In this document: positions 1-5,248 of the stretch, piece after piece
Position numbering within the stretch: position 1 is the stretch's first letter
How the letters are laid out: every line of letters begins with the position of its first letter
DNA from: an uncultured Clostridiaceae bacterium
GTDB taxonomy: Bacteria; Bacillota; Clostridia; Lachnospirales; Lachnospiraceae
Assembly (NCBI GenBank): GCA_949841235.1
Contig: CATKZA010000057.1
Span: 1 to 8,305, forward strand
DNA length: 8,305 nucleotides
Reading direction: 5' to 3'
Made by a program: the position numbers and the translations under genes
Notes under the pieces: model-generated
Seen by the model: only the letters and a program-made list of their open reading frames with translations
What the model was told of the DNA's origin: nothing
Databases searched by the model: none

Positions 1-99
1 TGAATAGCCTGTTTGGGACATTCCCGGCTTTTTGGCAAATTGCGTCTGATTGATATCCATATCTTCTCTCAGGTCTCTAATTCGATGGTATTTTGGCAT
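1..99 (-). CDS. XRE-family helix-turn-helix repressor, N-terminal fragment cut by window edge
   Basis: Reading the minus strand from the ATG at 99 gives 33 uninterrupted codons up to the window edge. The peptide begins MPKYHRIRDLRED and continues with NQTQFAKK and MSQTGYS. This is the start of a Cro/C1-type (XRE) DNA-binding domain: a first helix with the RIRDLRED pattern, then the Q-T-Q-F-A helix and the M-S-Q-T-G-Y-S recognition helix, normally followed by K-Y-E-x-G. Such proteins are usually small autoregulated repressors of phage, plasmid or stress genes. No ribosome-binding site lies upstream of this ATG, because glycosyltransferase sequence begins at once. The gene has therefore lost its natural 5' flank at the junction near 99-101. 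The target cannot be inferred because the remainder lies outside the window. Confidence 0.7.
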   Translation of the reverse strand, partial: MPKYHRIRDLREDMDINQTQFAKKPGMSQTGYS

Positions 100-100
100 T

Positions 101-928
101 ATGGTGGATGATGGCTCTGGAGATGGAACCCTGAGAGTAATCAAGGCATATGCCAACCAGAATTCCATGGTCAAATATATTTCCTTTTCCAGAAATTTCG
201 GAAAGGAGGCGGCAATCTATGGGGGATTGAGAAATGCCACGGGGGATTATGTGGTAATCATGGATGCGGATTTGCAAGCCCCTCCCGCACTTCTTCCGGA
301 AATGTACGGACATGTGGCCGGGGGGCAATATGATTCCGTGGCTACCAGAAGGGTGACCAGGCAGGGCGAGCCGAGGATGCGCTCCTTTTTTGCCCGTCAG
401 TTTTATAAGAATATGAATAAAATATCCTCCGCAGATATGGTGGACGGAGCCAGGGACTACCGTATCATGAATAGGAAATTCGTGAATGCGCTGCTGGAGA
501 TGAGGGAATACAATCGTTTTTCTAAAGGGCTGTTTGGCTGGGTGGGCTTTCGCACCAAGTGGCTGGAGTATAAGAATGTGGAGAGGGCTGCGGGAGAGAC
601 GAAGTGGTCATTCTGGAGCTTGGTAAGATACAGCGTGGAGGGAATTGTCACATTTTCTACAGCACCATTGGTTCTCAGCACTATTTTTGGTTTTATCATG
701 TCGGGAATATCCATGATCTCTCTTTTGGTAATTGTCGTGAGAAAAATATTGTATGGCGACCTGGTGGCGGGCTGGGCATCAATCATATCGGTGATGCTGC
801 TGATCGGGGGACTTCTTCTGGTTACGCTGGGCATTATTGGACAATATCTGGCAAAGACCTACTTGGAAGTAAAGAAAAGGCCGATCTATATCTGTGGGGA
901 GACAAATTTGCCGGATGGCGATAAATAA
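101..928 (+). CDS. GT2 glycosyltransferase, GtrB/DPM1-like, 5'-truncated
   Basis: This membrane-bound family-2 glycosyltransferase probably loads a sugar from a nucleotide donor onto a polyprenyl phosphate at the inner membrane face, as GtrB and DPM1 relatives do. From the ATG at 101 (275 residues) the visible signatures are VDDGS at 2-6, the metal-binding DAD at 55-57 followed by LQ, and the SVEGIVTFSTAPL segment that leads into two C-terminal membrane helices (about 187-214 and 226-250). A basic tail follows. Full-length relatives start with about 35-40 more residues, including a PCYNE-type first strand of the nucleotide-binding fold, and these are absent. The frame stays open to a TTG at 50, but those 17 codons are the antisense of the repressor gene and are not glycosyltransferase sequence. 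No ribosome-binding site precedes either start. The copy is probably non-functional, or it is intact in the real genome and broken by assembly. Confidence 0.8.
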   Translation: MVDDGSGDGTLRVIKAYANQNSMVKYISFSRNFGKEAAIYGGLRNATGDYVVIMDADLQAPPALLPEMYGHVAGGQYDSVATRRVTRQGEPRMRSFFARQFYKNMNKISSADMVDGARDYRIMNRKFVNALLEMREYNRFSKGLFGWVGFRTKWLEYKNVERAAGETKWSFWSLVRYSVEGIVTFSTAPLVLSTIFGFIMSGISMISLLVIVVRKILYGDLVAGWASIISVMLLIGGLLLVTLGIIGQYLAKTYLEVKKRPIYICGETNLPDGDK

Positions 929-934
929 TGGTTT

Positions 935-970
935 GCTGTTGCTCTTCCTATAGGGGCAGCAGCGATTTTT
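935..970 (+). terminator. Rho-independent terminator after the glycosyltransferase
   Basis: The arms 935-945 (GCTGTTGCTCT) and 953-963 (GGGGCAGCAGC) form an 11-bp stem with three or four G-U pairs around a 7-nt loop. GATTTTTG follows. It starts 6 nt past the glycosyltransferase stop, so that transcription unit probably ends here and the VanZ-like gene is transcribed separately. Confidence 0.65.
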
Positions 971-1009
971 GTTGTTGAGGATTTTCGGCACTATTTTGCA
1001 AGTTTTATG

Positions 1010-1027
1010 GAAAATGTATGCATTTTC
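1010..1027. repeat. 18-bp perfect dyad upstream of the VanZ-like gene
   Basis: GAAAATG (1010-1016) and CATTTTC (1021-1027) are perfect inverted arms around TATG, centred about 43 bp before the VanZ-like start. It lies between the terminator at 935-970 and the ribosome site at 1046-1054, where a promoter is expected. I could not pick out a convincing -35/-10 pair here. The dyad may be an operator or chance in AT-rich DNA. Confidence 0.3.
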
Positions 1028-1045
1028 ATGTGATGCTATGAACAT

Positions 1046-1054
1046 AAGGAGGAG
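1046..1054 (+). promoter_or_regulatory. Ribosome-binding site that fixes the VanZ-like start
   Basis: AAGGAGGAG ends 7 nt before the ATG at 1062. The open frame extends upstream to an ATG at 969, but that start has no comparable site and lies inside the terminator T-run. The start is therefore placed at 1062. Confidence 0.8.
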
Positions 1055-1061
1055 TAGTGGA

Positions 1062-1751
1062 ATGAGCAAAAGAAAAAAATATTTAGCATTTTCTTGTATT
1101 TTTTTTGCTTTAGGGCTTTTTGTATTGTGCTATGCCATCATGATGCTATTTGATCGGCATGTAAATGTGCTGCTGATCGGGAGGGTTATTCTTGCTTTGC
1201 TTATTTGTGTTTTTGCCTATTGCGGATGTCGTTCGTTACTGTATAGCTATCCCTATAAAAAAGAGGAGATTAGGAAGAGTCTGCTTATTATTTGCCTTGG
1301 AGTATATTTGGGCCTTCTAGCCATTTTGTTGCTATTTTATTACGGATTCGGGAGAGGCTTGCAGTGCATTTTTATGGTGGGAGATGTTGAAAGGGCGGTT
1401 TATATTAACCACTGCGTGAATCTGATACCGGGGAGAACGATTGCTTTCTATTTGAAAATGAATGCAAATATGCGGTACGTGGTGATAAACTTACTGGGAA
1501 ACTTGGCGGTATTGACCCCTTTTGGAATCCTTCTCCCCTATCTGGTACCTGCTCTTAAGAAAACTGTTTTTTATATTATGGCAGTCATTGGGATTTCAAT
1601 GATAATTGAAGGTTTGCAACTGATATTTATGTGTGGCTCAGCAGATGTAGATGATGTGATTTTAAATTCGTTAGGAAGTGTTGCTTTCTATTTGATGGTA
1701 AATCATACGAAGTTGCAAAAATTAATTCAACATATTTTATGGGCGGATTAA
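1062..1751 (+). CDS. VanZ-like family membrane protein
   Basis: The 229-residue product is very hydrophobic, with about six membrane segments (near 8-30, 36-58, 71-93, 140-160, 164-186 and 197-212). The VanZ-like signature is in the second half: NLIP at 120-123, N-L-L-G-N at 143-147 followed by a PFG-containing hydrophobic stretch, E183 with Q186, and the acidic D-V-D-D-V at 195-199 running into LNSLG. These polar residues inside membrane segments are the conserved core of the family. VanZ of enterococci raises teicoplanin resistance, and relatives are common in Clostridia with unknown biochemical roles, so a glycopeptide phenotype should not be assumed. The first three helices are an N-terminal extension relative to short VanZ proteins. 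No van genes lie nearby. No terminator follows; the next promoter begins within 20 nt of the stop. Confidence 0.8.
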   Translation: MSKRKKYLAFSCIFFALGLFVLCYAIMMLFDRHVNVLLIGRVILALLICVFAYCGCRSLLYSYPYKKEEIRKSLLIICLGVYLGLLAILLLFYYGFGRGLQCIFMVGDVERAVYINHCVNLIPGRTIAFYLKMNANMRYVVINLLGNLAVLTPFGILLPYLVPALKKTVFYIMAVIGISMIIEGLQLIFMCGSADVDDVILNSLGSVAFYLMVNHTKLQKLIQHILWAD

Positions 1752-1776
1752 TATATTGTTAAGTTTATGATATAAT
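1748..1776 (+). promoter_or_regulatory. Extended -10 promoter for the diguanylate cyclase
   Basis: TGATATAAT at 1768-1776 is a consensus extended -10 (TG, one base, then TATAAT at 1771-1776). A weak -35 TTAATA lies at 1748-1753 with a 17-bp spacer and overlaps the stop codon of the upstream gene. Transcription would start near 1783. Confidence 0.6.
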
Positions 1777-1782
1777 GATAAG

Positions 1783-1872
1783 CGGACCGAACAAGCTTGC
1801 TTGTGAGGGCCAGGCAAGGATCATGTTCAATGGGGTTAGGGTGATTTCTATCTAAAGATATCCCCGGGGAGG
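1783..1872 (+). promoter_or_regulatory. Structured 5' leader of the diguanylate cyclase, class unknown
   Basis: The predicted leader of about 100 nt contains nested complementarity. GAACA (1789-1793) pairs with TGTTC (1824-1828), and inside that CTTGC (1796-1800) pairs with GCAAG (1814-1818). Downstream, TATC-TAAA-GATA (1849-1860) makes a small hairpin that GGGG (1832-1835) and CCCC (1862-1865) can enclose. That structure ends just before the ribosome site GGGGAGG (1866-1872). TCCCCGGGGA at 1861-1870 is itself a palindrome. I do not recognise the conserved cores of the GEMM-I or GEMM-II c-di-GMP riboswitches. It may be a regulatory RNA of another kind, or the pairings may be fortuitous. Confidence 0.3.
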
Positions 1873-1880
1873 AAACTCAA

Positions 1881-3827
1881 ATGCAGAAAACTTTTATCAA
1901 ATATACTTTGACGGTGATGACGGCGGGCATTATGCTGCTTCTCGCCATCAACTTCATTTTTACCCTGCGGTCGCTGGAATCTGCCCAATACGGTACGTTT
2001 CACACGAAGATCAAGCAGGTGATCCATACGCTGGAGAACAACCAGATGGAACTGTCCCTGATGAATGAAAATCTAGATAGGGATTATCTTACCAGAGCCA
2101 GGGCGGCGACCTATGTATTAGATCGGCAGGGGGATATCTCCATGGATGTGTCGGACATGCAGTATCTTGCAAAACTGCTGGATGTGGACGAGCTGCATGT
2201 CATTGATGAAAAGGGATTCATTGTCTCTGGTTCTATTTCTGATTATATTGGAATGGATATGAGAGACCATAAGCAGACTAGGGAATTTCTCTCCCTTCTG
2301 GGAAATGATGATGAGAATGCTTATCTTATTCAGGAGGCTCAGCCAAATGCAGTAGAGAGAAAAATGATGCAGTACGTGGGAGTGGCCAGAAAGGGGCAGA
2401 AGGGCATTGTGCAGGTGGGATTTGCGCCTACCCGGCAGATGGAGGCGGCATCTAGAAATTCCTATCGGTATATTTTCTCTCAATTTCCCACGGATGTAGG
2501 GGAAGAACTGTACGCCATAGATGTGACAGAGGAAAAGATGGTGGGGCATTCCGGGGGAATGAACCTGAAATATAAGGGGGATTGCTATCAGATTGACAAT
2601 CTGCTGGATTGTGCCGAGGGAGCGTACAAAAAAGGGCAGGATGGGGAATGGATGTACGTTGTGAGCGAACTCTATGACGATGTGCTGATCTGCGCCGCCG
2701 TGCCGGGAACCGCTCTGTTTGAAAAGACAAGAAACGATTTTCTGAATACGTTATTATATTTCCTCATTGTGGAGGCGGGGGTTATCGTTCTATTGAATTT
2801 CTTAGTGAAGAAAAAAGTAATCAATGGAATCCACCATATTATCGATGCTCTTTCAATGATTACTAGGGGAAATCTGGAGATTACGGTGGCGGAGAGCGGC
2901 AATCAGGAATTCGTAGAGTTGAGCAATGGCATCAATGCCATGGTGGAGAGCATTATCAGCATTTCTGACAGAATATCGGCAATTATTGAGATCAGCGGAG
3001 TGCCTTTGGCGGCTTTTGAATATGAGATGGGAGCGGAACATGTGTTCATAACATCCAGGCTGGGGGAGCTTCTCCAAATTCCTGCCGGGGAGGCGGAAAG
3101 GATATGCGGCGATTCGGCAGAGTTTGACCAATATATTCGGAAGATCATAGAGCATCCCGTAGAGGAGGAAGAGGATGTCTATCGAATCAATGATCGGAAA
3201 TATGTTCGCATTTACATGTCGGAGTCCGAAGATGGCTATCTGGGGGTGATTACTGATGTCACCGATACAGTGATGGAAAAGCGGCAGATGAAGTATGAAA
3301 ATACCCATGACCCATTGACCAGATTATATAAATTCCCCCATTTTAAGCGGAGGGCGGAGGAAGTTTTGAAGGGCATGCCATCGGGAGAGATCAGCGCCGT
3401 GGTGATGCTGGATTTAGACTTTTTTAAATCTATCAATGATACGTATGGCCATGATATGGGGGACGTGTACCTCCAGAGTTTTGCCCGGGCATTGCAATCC
3501 CTGCCTCGGGAACACGTAATTCCTGCCAGACGTTCAGGGGATGAATTTTGCATGATGATTCATGATTGTGCCGATAAGGCGGAGGTTATTCGATATCTGT
3601 ATGAATTGTATGAATTTCTGGAAAATCATCCGGTTGCCCTGTCTGATACGGATTCCAAAGTGATTGCCGCCTCTGCCGGCTTTGCCTTGGCGGAGGATGC
3701 AAAAGAGGATATCTCTGATCTTTTGAGTTGTGCCGATGAAGCCCTTTATGAGATGAAAAGAGGCGAGAAGGGCCATTATATTGAATACAATCATGAGCCG
3801 GGTACAGATCACGAGGCATTAGAATAA
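1881..3827 (+). CDS. Membrane diguanylate cyclase (dCache-HAMP-PAS-GGDEF)
   Basis: This enzyme should condense two GTP into the second messenger c-di-GMP in response to an extracellular signal. The 648 residues read as a first membrane helix (about 8-29), an extracytoplasmic sensor of about 255 residues with dCache-like features (the VIDEKGFIVSGSI segment), a second membrane helix (about 289-309), a HAMP relay (310-362), a degenerate PAS domain (about 370-465) and a C-terminal GGDEF domain. In the catalytic domain, D511 and D554 should bind metal. K516, N519-D520, G523-H524 and G527-D528 match the conserved D-x-x-F-K-x-x-N-D-x-x-G-H-x-x-G-D pattern. The signature is S552-GDEF, with serine for the first glycine. 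The inhibitory RxxD site expected just upstream is not seen (REHV there), so classic product inhibition is doubtful. GGGGAGG sits 8 nt before the ATG. No EAL or HD-GYP domain is present. Confidence 0.88.
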   Translation: MQKTFIKYTLTVMTAGIMLLLAINFIFTLRSLESAQYGTFHTKIKQVIHTLENNQMELSLMNENLDRDYLTRARAATYVLDRQGDISMDVSDMQYLAKLLDVDELHVIDEKGFIVSGSISDYIGMDMRDHKQTREFLSLLGNDDENAYLIQEAQPNAVERKMMQYVGVARKGQKGIVQVGFAPTRQMEAASRNSYRYIFSQFPTDVGEELYAIDVTEEKMVGHSGGMNLKYKGDCYQIDNLLDCAEGAYKKGQDGEWMYVVSELYDDVLICAAVPGTALFEKTRNDFLNTLLYFLIVEAGVIVLLNFLVKKKVINGIHHIIDALSMITRGNLEITVAESGNQEFVELSNGINAMVESIISISDRISAIIEISGVPLAAFEYEMGAEHVFITSRLGELLQIPAGEAERICGDSAEFDQYIRKIIEHPVEEEEDVYRINDRKYVRIYMSESEDGYLGVITDVTDTVMEKRQMKYENTHDPLTRLYKFPHFKRRAEEVLKGMPSGEISAVVMLDLDFFKSINDTYGHDMGDVYLQSFARALQSLPREHVIPARRSGDEFCMMIHDCADKAEVIRYLYELYEFLENHPVALSDTDSKVIAASAGFALAEDAKEDISDLLSCADEALYEMKRGEKGHYIEYNHEPGTDHEALE

Positions 3828-4004
3828 GACGCTTTGTTGCTATGAACGGCGAAGTTGTGGAAAGTATTACTCTGACTATTAAATATAGTAAGAATTTTGC
3901 GCTGGACAAATGCCTTTATGCAAGGCGGGCGATTGCGTTGTAGCGAGTGCTACAGTGATTGAAATAAGATGAGAATGAACCATGGAGAAGAGGAGGGGCA
4001 TCGT
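3828..4004. other. Gap between diguanylate cyclase and dehydrogenase: no clear gene or terminator
   Basis: These 177 bases hold no supported gene. There is a perfect 6-bp hairpin (TGTAGC, loop GAGT, GCTACA) near 3941-3956 with no T-run after it, so it is not a standard terminator. TATAGT at 3884-3889, or TTGTGG (3855-3860) with TATTAA (3877-3882), are weak promoter candidates for the dehydrogenase. I cannot tell whether the two genes share a transcript. Confidence 0.4.
3991..3996 (+). promoter_or_regulatory. Ribosome-binding site that fixes the dehydrogenase start
   Basis: AGGAGG lies 8 nt before the ATG at 4005. The open frame also has ATGs at 3969 and 3975, but neither has a ribosome site, and using them would put AGGAGG inside the coding region. 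Confidence 0.75.
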
Positions 4005-4820
4005 ATGAAGCGACGCGGAATGGGAGAGGGAAATGACTTGACTGGGAATGGGAAGGGGCATGCCGTTCAAAATCGAAAGACCGTCCTAGTCACAGGAGCC
4101 ACCAGTGGAATAGGTCTTGCGCTGTCCAGGGAATTTGCCGGAAAAGGCTATCGGCTGGTGCTGAGTGCTTCCGGGGAGGACAGACTGAGAAAGGTGGCTG
4201 CCCGGCTGGAGCGGGAATTTCCCACCAGCGTGATCGGTGCGATTTGCCAGGATCTGGCGGAGGATGGGGGAGGAATTGGCTTATATGGTCAGGTGAGGGC
4301 TAGAAACATTGCCGTGGACGTGCTGGTAAACAATGCGGGCTTCGGGCTGGTGGGAGAGGAGATTTCCCTGCCTCTGGCAAGGGAGAGGAAGATGATTGGC
4401 GTGAATATTTCGGCGGTGACGGAACTCACCCATCTATTTCTGCGGGATATGTGCCAGAGAGGCGGGGGAAAGATTCTGAATGTGGCTTCCGTGGGGGCAT
4501 TTCAGCCTGGACCATACACGGCTGCTTATTATGCCACGAAAGCCTATGTGGTCAATTATACCCGGGCGTTGCGGGTGGAGGCCAAGAAATACGGGGTGCA
4601 GGCGTGCGCGCTCTGTCCGGGGACTACCAGGACGGCCTTTTTTGAAAAGGCGGGTTCCCGAGTGCCTATCTGGGCAATGTCGGCTTCAAAGGTGGCAAGA
4701 ATTGCCTTTCGGGGATTGGAGAGGAATCGGGAGGTGATCGTACCGGGAGTAGTGAACAGGCTGTTGCAGTGCCTTCCCCAGAGAGTGAAACTGTGGGGGA
4801 TTGCCATGCTGAAAAGGTAG
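4005..4820 (+). CDS. Short-chain dehydrogenase/reductase (SDR), NAD(P)-dependent
   Basis: The 271-residue product is a classical SDR of the DltE-like group (COG0300 type). A Rossmann fold binds NAD(P)(H) and a Ser-Tyr-Lys triad moves hydride to or from a carbonyl or alcohol. Visible motifs are T-G-A-T-S-G-I-G at 30-37, NNAG at 109-112, catalytic S162, and Y175-x-x-x-K179 exactly 13 residues after the serine. The CPGTTRTAF segment follows, as expected. The substrate cannot be read from sequence. Compared with typical relatives it has about 24 extra N-terminal residues rich in Gly, Arg, Lys and Asn, before the first strand (KTVLVTG). The true start could be an ATG further in (residue 6), but the ribosome site supports 4005. 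The gene converges on the tRNA gene, and no plus-strand terminator is evident between them. Confidence 0.85.
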   Translation: MKRRGMGEGNDLTGNGKGHAVQNRKTVLVTGATSGIGLALSREFAGKGYRLVLSASGEDRLRKVAARLEREFPTSVIGAICQDLAEDGGGIGLYGQVRARNIAVDVLVNNAGFGLVGEEISLPLARERKMIGVNISAVTELTHLFLRDMCQRGGGKILNVASVGAFQPGPYTAAYYATKAYVVNYTRALRVEAKKYGVQACALCPGTTRTAFFEKAGSRVPIWAMSASKVARIAFRGLERNREVIVPGVVNRLLQCLPQRVKLWGIAMLKR

Positions 4821-4834
4821 GCGGCGGAAAAAAT

Positions 4835-4884
4835 GCAAAAAATAAAGCCCCTACCCAGCAGCTCTACTGCCAAATGAGGACTTT
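4835..4884 (-). terminator. Rho-independent terminator of tRNA-Lys
   Basis: On the minus strand AAAGTCCT (from 4884) can pair with GGGGCTTT (to 4844), 8 bp with two G-U pairs. The loop contains a smaller GCAG/CTGC hairpin. ATTTTTTGC follows. It begins 2 nt after the mature tRNA end. Confidence 0.6.
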
Positions 4885-4886
4885 AG

Positions 4887-4959
4887 TGCGCGATCAGGGG
4901 TTCGAACCCTGGACACCCTGATTAAGAGTCAGGTGCTCTGCCAGCTGAGCTAATCGCGC
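4887..4959 (-). tRNA. tRNA-Lys, anticodon CUU
   Basis: The minus strand gives a 73-nt cloverleaf with every stem paired. The acceptor is GCGCGAT/ATCGCGC and the D-stem GCTC/GAGC. The anticodon stem CCTGA/TCAGG carries the loop CTCTTAA, and the T-stem CAGGG/CCCTG carries the loop TTCGAAC. The anticodon is CTT (plus-strand bases 4924-4926), which reads the lysine codon AAG. The discriminator base is A. The 3' end continues CTA, so CCA is not encoded and must be added after transcription. It is a single gene with its own promoter and terminator. Confidence 0.95.
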
Positions 4960-4991
4960 TGATATTTGCCTTTCATTTTCACAACGAGACT

Positions 4992-5020
4992 ATTATATCA
5001 GAGTGAGAATGGAAATGCAA
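4992..5020 (-). promoter_or_regulatory. Strong promoter for tRNA-Lys with UP-like tract
   Basis: On the minus strand TTGCAT (5020-5015), a 17-bp spacer and TATAAT (4997-4992) form a near-consensus promoter with a TG-n extended -10. An almost pure A/T tract lies immediately upstream at about 5021-5050, as in the UP elements of stable-RNA promoters. The transcript would start near 4985, giving a 5' leader of about 25 nt. Confidence 0.85.
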
Positions 5021-5042
5021 TACTTTTTTTAAAAAAATTTAA

Positions 5043-5110
5043 ATTAAAAGCGTTACCATTAAAAGCGTTCTTACTATGAGCTGCAAAGCCGTGAATGGTA
5101 ATGCGTTTTT
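5043..5110. repeat. 15-bp direct repeat plus imperfect long inverted repeat
   Basis: ATTAAAAGCGTT occurs at 5043-5054 and again at 5058-5069, a 15-bp period. The left arm AAAAGCGTTACCATT (5046-5060) is also the imperfect complement of AATGGTAATGCGTTTTT (5094-5110). Its core TTACCATT/AATGGTAA is perfect, and one mismatch and one G-T pair lie further out. T-rich runs follow the dyad on both strands, so it could be a second, bidirectional terminator. Confidence 0.45.
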
Positions 5111-5119
5111 AGGGAAAGA

Positions 5120-5163
5120 AAAGAGAGGTAATGTGTCACTGCTGTAACGCATTACCTCTCTTT
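5120..5163 (-). terminator. Long-stem terminator of the L,D-transpeptidase gene
   Basis: The arms 5120-5139 and 5144-5163 form a 20-bp stem around a 4-nt loop (TGCT), with one C-A mismatch and one G-U pair. Leftward transcripts from the transpeptidase, which stops about 85 nt upstream, end in CTCTCTTTTCTTTCC. Rightward transcripts would meet CTCTCTTTTTG. The structure can work in both directions; on gene order the leftward role is the likely one. Confidence 0.75.
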
Positions 5164-5248
5164 TTGTTTGTGAATGATGGGCTGTTAGCCATTATCTTCC
5201 ATGTGATTTGTGCATCTCCGCAACGATTTCATCCATGCAGCTTTTGCA

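Noticed and set aside
1062..1751. A vancomycin or teicoplanin resistance locus.
   Set aside because: Only a VanZ-like protein is present. No ligase, dehydrogenase of the VanH type, dipeptidase or two-component system is nearby.
1789..1870. A GEMM-type c-di-GMP riboswitch upstream of the diguanylate cyclase.
   Set aside because: The conserved cores of GEMM-I and GEMM-II that I know are not present, so only an unclassified foldable leader is reported.
3905..3972. A short plus-strand frame (MPLCKAGDCVV and onward, about 20 codons) in the gap before the dehydrogenase.
   Set aside because: It has no ribosome site and no recognisable similarity, and it ends in the region just before the dehydrogenase start. 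Chance is sufficient.
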